Source: an uncultured Pelagibacteraceae bacterium
GTDB taxonomy: Bacteria; Pseudomonadota; Alphaproteobacteria; Pelagibacterales; Pelagibacteraceae
DNA length: 43,518 nt
Direction: 5' to 3'
NCBI GenBank assembly: GCA_902570125.1
Contig: CACFXK010000010.1
Coordinates: 1 to 43,518 of the forward strand
Below are positions 1 through 7,967 of the stretch, piece by piece. Numbering within the stretch: the first letter of the stretch is position 1; each line of letters begins with the position of its first letter. The position numbers and the translations under genes are program-made. The notes below the pieces were generated by a model. The model was not told the DNA's origin. It made no database searches and saw only the letters and a program-made list of their open reading frames with translations.

Positions 1-2657
1 TTAGTAGTAATGACGATATTGATCCTGTTGAAACTAAAGAGTGGTTAGATTCCTTAAGTGCAGTTCTGCAAAATGATGGTTCTGAAAGGGCTCATTTTTT
101 AATTAAACAATTAATTGATCAATCTTATAAAGCTGGATCTAAAATACCTCATACTCAAACTACTCCTTACGTGAATACGATACCCCCTGAAGAGGAAAAA
201 AGATCACCTGGAGACCAAAACATAGAACGTAAGTTAAGATCATTAATTAGATGGAATGCTGCTGCGATGGTAGTAAGAGCAAATAAAAAATATCCTGAAC
301 TTGGCGGTCACATAGGAACATTTGCATCAGCTGCAACTTTGTATGATGTTGGTATGAATCATTTTTGGCGAGCAAAAAATAATAAATTCGGAGGTGATCT
401 AGTATATTTTCAAGGACATAGTGCACCAGGAATGTATGCAAGAGCTTTTCTTGAGGGAAGACTAAATGAAAAGCAGTTAGATAGATTTAGACAAGAAGTA
501 AAAACTGGTGGACTTTCATCTTATCCTCATCCTTGGCTAATGCCAAACTTTTGGCAGTTTCCAACTGTTTCAATGGGTATTGGTCCAATGTTAGCAATAT
601 ATCAAGCAAGATTTATGAAATACCTAATCAATAGAGGATTAATTAAAGATGAGGGAAGAAAAGTTTGGGCTTTTCTTGGAGATGGAGAAATGGATGAACC
701 TGAGTCACTTGGCGCAATTGGTTTAGCGGCTCGTGAAAATTTAGATAATTTAATATTTGTTGTTAACTGCAATTTACAAAGATTAGACGGTCCAGTTAGA
801 GGAAATGGAAAAATAATTCAAGAATTAGAGGGTATTTTTAGAGGAGGTGGCTGGAACGTTCTAAAAGTTATTTGGGGATCTTATTGGGACTCACTTTTAG
901 CAAATGATAAGACAGGACATTTAGTAAAAATTATGAATGAGACCGTAGATGGTGAATATCAAGCATTTAAAGCAAGAAATGGGCTTTATGTGAGAGAAAA
1001 GTTTTTTGGCAAATACCCTGAAACTACAGAATTAGTTTCATCAATGTCAGATACTGATATTTGGAGACTTAATAGAGGAGGCCATGATCCACACAAAGTT
1101 TATGCTGCATATGATAAAGCGGTTAGTCATAAAGGAAGTCCCACAGTCATAATAGCTAAAACTATAAAAGGTTATGGTATGGGTAAAAGTGGTGAAAGTG
1201 TAAACACTACTCACCAACAAAAGAAATTGGATGTTGATGATTTAATGTATTACAGGGATAGGTTTGATGTTCCTTTAACAGATTCTCAAGTCAAAAATAT
1301 TGAATATTTTAAACCAGACGAAAACTCTGAAGAAATTAAATACTTAAAAAAAAGAAGATTAGAACTTGGTGGATTTATTCCAGAGAGAACATCATATTCA
1401 AAACCTATTAAAGCCCCAGTTAAAGATATTTTTGATTTTATGAAAAAGTCTACTGGCGAAAAAGAAATGTCTACAACAATGGCATTAGTAAGAATGTTAA
1501 CTAATCTTTTGAGAGATAAAAATGTTGCACCAAAATTGGTTCCAATTATTCCCGATGAAGCTAGAACATTTGGAATGGAGGGTTTCTTTCAAAAAATAGG
1601 TATTTATGCTCATGAAGGTCAAAAATATGAGCCAGAGGACTCAGCACAACTTTCATCTTATAGAGAAGAAAAAAGTGGTCAGGTATTAGAAGAAGGTATT
1701 ACAGAAGCTGGTTCAATGTCTTCTTGGATAGCAGCTGGAACAGCATATACAAATCATGATATTGAAATGATACCAATTTATCTTTTCTATTCTATGTTTG
1801 GCTTTCAAAGAATTGGAGATTTTGCTTGGGCTGCAGGAGATAGTCAAGCGAGAGGCTTTTTAATTGGTGCGACTGCAGGAAGAACAACACTTGCAGGAGA
1901 AGGTCTTCAACACCAAGATGGTCATAGTCATTTGTTAGCATCAACAATTCCAAACTGTATTTCTTATGATCCAACATTCCATTATGAATTAGCTGTGATT
2001 TTTAGAGAAGGTTTAAGAAGGATGCATGAAAAAAATGAGAATATTTTTTATTATATTACAACAATGAACGAAAATTACTCTCACCCTGCAATGCCAGATG
2101 ATTGTGAGGATGGAATTCTCAAGGGAATGTATAAAATTAAAGAAACATCAGGTTCTAAAGAAGCAAAAATTCAATTATTAGGCTCTGGAACAATACTAAG
2201 AGAAATGATGGCAGCATCAGAAATTCTTAAAAAAGAATATCAGGTCGATAGTGAAGTTTGGAGTGTTACTAGTTTTAATGAGTTAAGAAAAAATGGAATG
2301 GAAGTTGAAAGATATAACCTTCTAAATCCTGCAGAAACAAATAAAAAATCATATGTAGAGGAATGTTTAGGAAAACAACAAGGTCCTATCCTTACAGCCA
2401 CTGACTATATGAGAATAAATGCTGATCAAATAAGACCTTTTACAAAAAAGAGCTTTTATTCATTAGGCACGGATGGATATGGAAGAAGTGATACAAGAAA
2501 AAACTTAAGAAATTTTTTTGAAGTAGATAAAGAACACATAGTTGCTTATAGCCTTAGCGTTTTAGCCAATGAACAGCTTGTTGCATCAAAGTATGCTGAA
2601 GATGCATTCAAAAAGTATAAAATTGATAAAAACAAACCTATGCCAACAAAAATGTAA
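1..2657 (+). CDS. aceE: Pyruvate dehydrogenase E1, homodimeric type (5' end outside window)
   Basis: Thiamine-diphosphate-dependent E1 of the pyruvate dehydrogenase complex; it decarboxylates pyruvate and reductively acetylates a lipoyl group. The reading frame is open from base 3, well upstream of the GTG at 171: the residues before that GTG (DPVETKEWLDSL, then HFLIKQLIDQ) match the N-terminus of E. coli AceE, and VNTIPPEEE continues it. About 884 residues are visible against 887 in E. coli, so only a few are missing. The ThDP motif GDGEMDEPES followed by NCNLQRLDGPVRGN is present, and the C-terminus (FEVDKEHIVAYSL) aligns with the normal AceE end. The E2 gene starts directly after its stop codon. 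This is the long single-chain E1 typical of gammaproteobacteria, not the alpha2beta2 PdhA/PdhB type. Confidence 0.96.
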   Translation, partial: SSNDDIDPVETKEWLDSLSAVLQNDGSERAHFLIKQLIDQSYKAGSKIPHTQTTPYVNTIPPEEEKRSPGDQNIERKLRSLIRWNAAAMVVRANKKYPELGGHIGTFASAATLYDVGMNHFWRAKNNKFGGDLVYFQGHSAPGMYARAFLEGRLNEKQLDRFRQEVKTGGLSSYPHPWLMPNFWQFPTVSMGIGPMLAIYQARFMKYLINRGLIKDEGRKVWAFLGDGEMDEPESLGAIGLAARENLDNLIFVVNCNLQRLDGPVRGNGKIIQELEGIFRGGGWNVLKVIWGSYWDSLLANDKTGHLVKIMNETVDGEYQAFKARNGLYVREKFFGKYPETTELVSSMSDTDIWRLNRGGHDPHKVYAAYDKAVSHKGSPTVIIAKTIKGYGMGKSGESVNTTHQQKKLDVDDLMYYRDRFDVPLTDSQVKNIEYFKPDENSEEIKYLKKRRLELGGFIPERTSYSKPIKAPVKDIFDFMKKSTGEKEMSTTMALVRMLTNLLRDKNVAPKLVPIIPDEARTFGMEGFFQKIGIYAHEGQKYEPEDSAQLSSYREEKSGQVLEEGITEAGSMSSWIAAGTAYTNHDIEMIPIYLFYSMFGFQRIGDFAWAAGDSQARGFLIGATAGRTTLAGEGLQHQDGHSHLLASTIPNCISYDPTFHYELAVIFREGLRRMHEKNENIFYYITTMNENYSHPAMPDDCEDGILKGMYKIKETSGSKEAKIQLLGSGTILREMMAASEILKKEYQVDSEVWSVTSFNELRKNGMEVERYNLLNPAETNKKSYVEECLGKQQGPILTATDYMRINADQIRPFTKKSFYSLGTDGYGRSDTRKNLRNFFEVDKEHIVAYSLSVLANEQLVASKYAEDAFKKYKIDKNKPMPTKM

Positions 2658-3584
2658 ATGTCTGATCAATCAAATAAAATATCCGCAAGTCCAAAAGTTA
2701 GAAAATTTGCAAGAGAACTTGGAGTAGATATAAATAATGTTAAGGGAACAGAGAGATTAGGTAGGGTTATTGAAAAAGATTTAAAAGACTTTGTCTCATC
2801 AAGAATCAATCATCCTCAGAATAATAGTGAAAGACAAAAAGAAAAAATTAATAAAAGCGAATATCAACATTCAGATTTTGGGGAAGTTGAAATTAAAGAT
2901 ATTCCTAGGGTAAAAAAAATAGCAGCTCCACATCTCGTAAATTCGTGGACAAACATTCCACATGTAACCAACCATGATGAGGCTGATATTACAGAAATGG
3001 AGGAATTTAGAAGCTCGATAAAAGATAATTATACAGGAGAAAGAATAAAAATTACTCCTCTTGCATTTATTATAAAAGCATTGGTACTTTCACTAAAAAA
3101 ATTTCCATCATTTAATTCATCAATTGATGATATTGAAAATGGAAAGATTACTTTTAAAAAGTATTTTCATGTTGGTATCGCAGTTGATACTCAACATGGA
3201 CTTATGGTTCCTAAAATTAGAGATGCTAATCAAAAAGACATCAATGAGTTAAGTAGAGAATTAAAAAAAGTAAGTGATGATTGTAGAAACTTAAAAATTG
3301 ATAAAAAAGAATTCTTTGGTGGGTCAATGACTATTACAAGCTTAGGTGGTATAGGTGGTTCGTTTTTTACACCAATAATTAACTTTCCAGAAGTTGCTAT
3401 ACTTGGTGTTGGTAGAAGTTATAAAAAACAGGTATTTATTGATGGTAAATTTGTTCCAAGAACCATGCTTCCACTATCCCTCTCATATGATCACAGAATT
3501 ATAGATGGAGCTGAGGCCGCTAAATTTAATAACGAATTAAAAGATAATCTTGGCTCTAATTTTGCCTATAATTTGAGTAAATGA
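2658..3584 (+). CDS. aceF: Dihydrolipoamide acetyltransferase (E2) lacking a lipoyl domain
   Basis: E2 core of pyruvate dehydrogenase, transferring acetyl from lipoyl to CoA. At 308 aa it is about half the usual size. Residues 9-46 (SASPKVRKFARELGVDINNV onward) form the peripheral-subunit-binding domain. A short charged linker follows, and residues ~75-308 are the catalytic domain, with the active-site motif DHRIIDG (H279, D283) and AceF-like stretches such as NIPHVTNHDEADITE. No lipoyl domain is present: only eight residues precede the binding domain, and the ATG abuts the aceE stop, so there is no room for one. The complex would need lipoyl groups supplied in trans. No lpd (E3) gene follows. 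The catalytic domain resembles E. coli AceF closely. Identity is secure; how it works without its own swinging arm is unknown. Confidence 0.92.
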   Translation: MSDQSNKISASPKVRKFARELGVDINNVKGTERLGRVIEKDLKDFVSSRINHPQNNSERQKEKINKSEYQHSDFGEVEIKDIPRVKKIAAPHLVNSWTNIPHVTNHDEADITEMEEFRSSIKDNYTGERIKITPLAFIIKALVLSLKKFPSFNSSIDDIENGKITFKKYFHVGIAVDTQHGLMVPKIRDANQKDINELSRELKKVSDDCRNLKIDKKEFFGGSMTITSLGGIGGSFFTPIINFPEVAILGVGRSYKKQVFIDGKFVPRTMLPLSLSYDHRIIDGAEAAKFNNELKDNLGSNFAYNLSK

Positions 3585-4681
3585 TTACTAAAATTGAAAT
3601 ATTAGCAGATGATGTACACGTCCACTTTAGCGGAGAAAATTCTGAAATTTTTCCTAATATTTGGCTAAGAGATCATGCAAAAGATGAGCAAAATTGGGAT
3701 AAAAGGTCTAGCCAAAGGAAAACATATACAGCAGCATTAGATATAAATTTAAAAGTTAAAAAGGCAGAAATAATTGAAAATGGAAAATATTTGAGTCTCT
3801 CATGGCCTGATTTAGAAAAACCGGTTAAATATTCATCTGAATTTCTAACTAATAATAAAATAAAAAAGAAAAAAGAAGTAAAATCTAATTTAAAAATCTG
3901 GAAAACTAATGAAATAAAAAAAGAAATTTTTTTAGATTATAATTCAATTTTATCAAATGAGGGATTTAGAAATTTTTTGAAAAATATTCATGACTATGGA
4001 TTTTCAGTAATTAAAAACTGTGAAACCAATTTAAAGTCTGTTGAAACAATCGCAAATAGAATTGGTTACGTAAGAAACTCTATATTTGGAGGACTATGGA
4101 GTTTTGAGTCAGATGAAAATAAAGCTGATAGCGCATACACTCAAGAAGAACTAAGACCTCATACAGATTCAACATATAGTAATGACGCTCCAGGATTACA
4201 ATTATTACTATGTTGTGAATATAACGCTAGAGGTGGTGAGTCGATTATGGTTGATGGATTAAAAATAGCTGAAACAATAAAAAAAGAAAACCAGCCAATG
4301 TATGAATTAATGACAAAAATAAATGTAAAGGGAAATTATATCGGTGATGGTGTTTATCTTGAGGCTGAAAGACCAATATTTAAATTAAATGAAAATGATG
4401 AAATAGTTCAAGTTAGTTTTAATAATTATGATCGAGCACCATTTAGATTTGAAAAAGATTTAACATTAAAGTTTTATGAAGCAATAAAAACATTTGATCT
4501 TATTGCTAACAATAAAGATTATCAGTGGCGACATATACTTAAACCTGGAGAACTTCTAATATTTAATAATTGGCGAATACTTCATGGTAGAGGATCGTTT
4601 AATGGAGTTAGAAAAATGTCTGGATGTTATATTAACAAAGAGGATTTTGACAGCTCTTGTAAGTTAAACGGAATAAATTAA
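3581..4681 (+). CDS. Gamma-butyrobetaine hydroxylase-like Fe(II)/2-oxoglutarate dioxygenase
   Basis: 366 aa. Residues ~1-100 are the small N-terminal domain of the BBOX/TMLH family (FPNIWLRDHAKDEQN, ALDINLK, LSWPD); the remainder is a TauD-type jelly roll. The iron ligands are visible as HTD (H194, D196) and H335 in NNWRILHGRGSF, with R344 nearby a candidate 2-oxoglutarate contact. W173 and Y186 lie where the family forms a cage for trimethylammonium substrates. The Cys cluster that binds zinc in human BBOX1 (CPCSDC) is replaced by HAKDEQN, so the structural zinc is probably absent. Start ATG overlaps the E2 stop by 4 nt (ATGA), indicating translational coupling. Substrate could be gamma-butyrobetaine, trimethyllysine or another quaternary amine; sequence alone does not decide. 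Confidence 0.82.
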   Translation: MITKIEILADDVHVHFSGENSEIFPNIWLRDHAKDEQNWDKRSSQRKTYTAALDINLKVKKAEIIENGKYLSLSWPDLEKPVKYSSEFLTNNKIKKKKEVKSNLKIWKTNEIKKEIFLDYNSILSNEGFRNFLKNIHDYGFSVIKNCETNLKSVETIANRIGYVRNSIFGGLWSFESDENKADSAYTQEELRPHTDSTYSNDAPGLQLLLCCEYNARGGESIMVDGLKIAETIKKENQPMYELMTKINVKGNYIGDGVYLEAERPIFKLNENDEIVQVSFNNYDRAPFRFEKDLTLKFYEAIKTFDLIANNKDYQWRHILKPGELLIFNNWRILHGRGSFNGVRKMSGCYINKEDFDSSCKLNGIN

Positions 4682-4707
4682 TTAATAAAATTATCTAATT
4701 AAATATA

Positions 4708-5592
4708 ATGACAAAATCCCTTTCAATGGTCTGTGCCTTAGTCACAACTTTTATTTGGGGAACAGCTTTCATCGCTCAAGACACTGGTATGGATAATATC
4801 GGTCCATTAACTTTTAATTCAGCAAGATTTATTGTTGGCTTTTTTACAATATTACCACTTGCCTTATTATTTGAGAGGAAGAAAATTAAACTAGAAATAC
4901 TTTCAAAATCAAAACTTTTTATAAAATATTTAGTTTTTATGGGAGTATCCCTGTTTTTGGGTACTTTTTTACAACAAGCTGCTCTCCAATATACAAATAT
5001 TGCAAATGCTGCTTTTTTTACAGTGTTTTACGTACCACTAGTTCCAATTTTGTTATTTTTCATATACTCCAAAAAAGTTCATTGGAGTATATGGCCAGCA
5101 ATTGGTCTTTGTGTTGTTGGTGTATACCTTCTAAGTGATTTTTCTAACTCAGAAATTATGTTAGGTGATGGTCTAGTTATATTGTGCTCAGTATTTTGGG
5201 CTTTGCACATAATTTTTGCAGGTAAGTTTATGGAAGAATTTGATATTCCAATGTTTTATGCTGCACTTCAAGCATTATTTGTTTCAACACTTTCATTAAT
5301 CTTTTCTTATATTTTTGAAGAAATAAATATTTCAAAAATATTAATGGAAAGTAGCTCTATTCTTTACGCAGGAGCATTATCAGGCGGTATAGCCTTTACA
5401 TTACAAATGTATGCTCAAAAAAATATAGAAGAGGCACCAGCAGCAATTATTTATTCTCTCGAGGGAGTATTTGCAGCTGTAGCAGGATGGATTATTCTTA
5501 ATCAATTTTTAAGTACTAATAACATGATTGGATGTTTATTAATATTGATTGCAGTAATTTCTTCTCAAATTTCACCTAGTTCTAAAAATTAA
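4708..5592 (+). CDS. EamA/DMT-family permease
   Basis: 294-aa integral membrane protein with about ten hydrophobic segments arranged as two EamA repeats (roughly residues 1-145 and 150-290). The opening SLSMVCALVTTFIWGTAFIA and the repeat-2 stretch AAIIYSLEGVFAAVAGWIIL are typical of drug/metabolite transporters. Substrate cannot be read from the sequence; members export or import amino acids, nucleotide metabolites or other small molecules. It lies 26 nt after the dioxygenase and may share its transcript, which would suggest a quaternary-amine or amino-acid-related substrate, but that is a guess. Its stop codon overlaps the stop codon of convergent uppP within the palindrome TTAA. Confidence 0.85.
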   Translation: MTKSLSMVCALVTTFIWGTAFIAQDTGMDNIGPLTFNSARFIVGFFTILPLALLFERKKIKLEILSKSKLFIKYLVFMGVSLFLGTFLQQAALQYTNIANAAFFTVFYVPLVPILLFFIYSKKVHWSIWPAIGLCVVGVYLLSDFSNSEIMLGDGLVILCSVFWALHIIFAGKFMEEFDIPMFYAALQALFVSTLSLIFSYIFEEINISKILMESSSILYAGALSGGIAFTLQMYAQKNIEEAPAAIIYSLEGVFAAVAGWIILNQFLSTNNMIGCLLILIAVISSQISPSSKN

Positions 5593-6356
5593 CTATAAGC
5601 AATTACAAAAAGAATTAAAGCAAGAAAAGTTCTGTAATAAACAAAAATATTTAAATTAAAATTTTTAACATAAATTAAAAAATATTTTATTGTTAAATAA
5701 GAAACTATAAATGAAAATATTATTGAATATAAAAATAATATGTTCAAATCAATGTTTGCATTTACCACATCTTTTAAACTGAGTATACTTGCTCCCGCTA
5801 ATGCAGGTATTGATAAGTAAAAAGATATTTTTGAAGAATCTACTCTATCAAAATTTAAAAACCTTGAGGCTGTAATTATTATACCTGATCTGCTTACACC
5901 AGGTATAACAGCTAAAATTTGAAAAATACCAATAAGTAAAATATTTTTTAAATTTAAACTGGTATCAAATTTATTTTTTATACTAGATCGATCTGCAATA
6001 AATAATAGAATACCAAATATTAAAGTTGTCCATGCTATAACTTTTAAATTTCTTAAATTTTCAATTAGCCCCGATGTATAAATAAAATAACCAACAATAA
6101 CTAATGGTAAAGAACCTAAAATTATAAGTAATAATAAAGACTTATTTCCTAAAATATTTACTAAATCCTTTCTAAAATAAAAAATAATTGCCAAAAGGGA
6201 ACCTAAGTGAAGACTAATATCAAGTTGAAGCGAACTAATACTAAAGTTCGATATTTTTGATATAATTATGAGGTGTGCAGATGAACTTACTGGTATAAAT
6301 TCCGAAAAACCTTGAACAAACGCTAAAATTGATGCTTCTATATATTCTGAAATCAT
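5589..6356 (-). CDS. uppP: Undecaprenyl-diphosphate phosphatase (UppP/BacA)
   Basis: 255-aa polytopic membrane enzyme that dephosphorylates undecaprenyl diphosphate to recycle the lipid carrier for peptidoglycan and surface polysaccharides. The first signature QGFSEFIPVSSSAH (residues ~15-28, with the Q-x3-E pair) and the second, PGVSRSGIIITASRFL, are both intact. Around seven to eight hydrophobic segments are visible. Length is slightly below the ~270 aa common in the family. It is transcribed divergently from gltD across a 150-bp gap and ends convergently against the DMT permease with a 4-bp overlap. Confidence 0.95.
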   Translation of the reverse strand: MISEYIEASILAFVQGFSEFIPVSSSAHLIIISKISNFSISSLQLDISLHLGSLLAIIFYFRKDLVNILGNKSLLLLIILGSLPLVIVGYFIYTSGLIENLRNLKVIAWTTLIFGILLFIADRSSIKNKFDTSLNLKNILLIGIFQILAVIPGVSRSGIIITASRFLNFDRVDSSKISFYLSIPALAGASILSLKDVVNANIDLNILFLYSIIFSFIVSYLTIKYFLIYVKNFNLNIFVYYRTFLALILFVIAYS

Positions 6357-6377
6357 TAAGGACTTTACTAGATAGTT

Positions 6378-6406
6378 AAAAGATTACCTAAATAAGGCAA
6401 TCTTTT
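6378..6406. promoter_or_regulatory. Hairpin in the uppP-gltD divergent region
   Basis: Inverted repeat AAAAGATT (6378-6385) / AATCTTTT (6399-6406), with a second short stem CCT (6387-6389) / AGG (6395-6397), one symmetric A-C mismatch and a 5-nt loop. It lies between two divergent start codons, so it is not an end-of-gene terminator for either. It could be a 5'-UTR structure, an operator or an attenuator. The symmetry is seen directly; function is not known. Confidence 0.4.
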
Positions 6407-6410
6407 AAAT

Positions 6411-6425
6411 GCATATCAATTATGC
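6411..6425. promoter_or_regulatory. Possible operator upstream of gltDB
   Basis: Perfect inverted repeat GCATA-N5-TATGC, 82 bp before the gltD start. The half-site length and 5-nt spacing are reminiscent of dimeric regulator sites, including the spacing of NtrC-type operators, but the sequence does not match the NtrC consensus well. Only the dyad symmetry is certain. Confidence 0.25.
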
Positions 6426-6506
6426 GTTAAATAGAAAATACAGAAAAATCAATGTTTTTTAAAAATATATGTCAATATATATTACCTAGTAATACTTTAA
6501 GGAAAT

Positions 6507-7967
6507 ATGCTTCTGGTGTATAAGCCGATTCAAATGACAAATAAAATGCTTAAATTTGTAGATATAGGTCAACAAAATCCACCTAAAAGAGATAAATCCC
6601 AAAGAAAAGAGGATTTTGGAGAGATTTATCAAGAGTTTATTCATGAAAAAGCTAAAGAACAATCGAGCAGGTGTTCACAGTGTGGCATTCCTTTTTGTCA
6701 GGTTCACTGTCCATTAAGTAACAATATACCTGATTGGTTAAAGTTAACTGCAGAAGGAAGGTATGAAGAAGCTTACCATCTATCCCAAAGTACGAATAAT
6801 ATGCCGGAAGTTTGTGGAAGAATATGCCCACAAGATAGGTTATGTGAAGGAAATTGTGTAATTGAGCAATCGGGACATGGAACAGTAACAATTGGTTCAG
6901 TTGAAAAATATTTAACTGATAAAGCTTGGGAAAATGGCTGGGTAAAACCAATAAATGTAAAAATTGAAAATGAACAAAGTGTTGGAATTATTGGAGCAGG
7001 CCCTGCAGGGTTAGCTTGTGGTGAAGAATTACGAAAAAAAGGATACCAAATAACAATTTATGATAGATATGACAGAGCAGGTGGATTGTTAATCTATGGA
7101 ATACCAAATTTTAAATTAGAAAAGCATGTAGTTGAGAGAAGAATTAAACTTTTAAAAGAAGGTGGAATAAAATTTGTTCATAATTTCGAGGTTGGTAAAG
7201 ATTCTACATTAAAAGAATTACAATCAAAACATGATGCCTTATTAATTTCTACAGGTGTTTACAAAGCAAGAGAGGTTAACTTACCTGGAAATGATCTGAG
7301 TAATATTTTTCCTGCAATGGAATTCTTAACAGCTTCAAACAAAAAAGGTTTAGGCGATAAAGTCGAAATGTTTGATAACGGAACATTAAATGCTGAGGGT
7401 AAAGATGTAGTAGTAATTGGTGGTGGAGATACTGCAATGGACTGTGTAAGAACTTCTGTAAGACAAAAAGCTAAATCTGTAAAATGCCTTTACAGAAGAG
7501 ACAGAGAAAATATGCCTGGATCTGCGAGAGAAGTAGGCAATGCTGAGGAGGAAGGTGTAGAATTTATTTGGTTAAGTAACCCAAAAGAGTTTAGAGGAAC
7601 TAATAAAGTAAATAGTATTATTGTAGATAAAATGAAATTAACGGATCCAGATGAAAGTGGCAGAAGAAGACCCGTTGCAGAAGAAAACTCAGAATTTGAA
7701 ATTAATGCTGATTTGGTGATTAAATCCTTAGGTTTCGATCCAGAAGATTTACCAGTTCTATTTCAGGAACCTAGATTACAAGTTTCACAGTGGGGAACAA
7801 TAAAAGCTGACTTTGATACCTTGGAAACTAGTATACCAGGTGTATTCGCGGCTGGAGATATAGTAAGAGGAGCCTCATTAGTTGTATGGGCTATTAAAGA
7901 TGGTAGAGATGCTGCGACTTCAATCGAAAGCTATCTTCAATCGAAACAAAAAATGAAAGTTGCATGA
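6507..7967 (+). CDS. gltD: Glutamate synthase (NADPH) small subunit
   Basis: 486-aa FAD protein that passes electrons from NADPH to the large subunit for glutamine + 2-oxoglutarate -> 2 glutamate. Two N-terminal Cys clusters (C56, C59, C64, C68 and C103, C107, C113, C117 in CGRICPQDRLCEGNC) supply [4Fe-4S] ligands. FAD-binding GAGPAGLACGEEL (~163-175) and NADPH-binding VVIGGGDTAMDC (~300) follow, then a C-terminal PGVFAAGDIVRGA motif. The ATG at 6507 has an AAGGA Shine-Dalgarno at 6498-6502. Family homology begins near KFVDIGQQNPP, so starts at 6534 or 6546 are also possible. It overlaps gltB by 4 nt (ATGA), so the two subunits are probably coupled at 1:1. The gltD-before-gltB order is reversed from E. 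coli. Confidence 0.96.
   Translation: MLLVYKPIQMTNKMLKFVDIGQQNPPKRDKSQRKEDFGEIYQEFIHEKAKEQSSRCSQCGIPFCQVHCPLSNNIPDWLKLTAEGRYEEAYHLSQSTNNMPEVCGRICPQDRLCEGNCVIEQSGHGTVTIGSVEKYLTDKAWENGWVKPINVKIENEQSVGIIGAGPAGLACGEELRKKGYQITIYDRYDRAGGLLIYGIPNFKLEKHVVERRIKLLKEGGIKFVHNFEVGKDSTLKELQSKHDALLISTGVYKAREVNLPGNDLSNIFPAMEFLTASNKKGLGDKVEMFDNGTLNAEGKDVVVIGGGDTAMDCVRTSVRQKAKSVKCLYRRDRENMPGSAREVGNAEEEGVEFIWLSNPKEFRGTNKVNSIIVDKMKLTDPDESGRRRPVAEENSEFEINADLVIKSLGFDPEDLPVLFQEPRLQVSQWGTIKADFDTLETSIPGVFAAGDIVRGASLVVWAIKDGRDAATSIESYLQSKQKMKVA

Noticed and set aside
171..173. GTG as the start of aceE
   Set aside because: The frame is open upstream to the window edge and that part aligns with the AceE N-terminus, so the gene begins outside the window.
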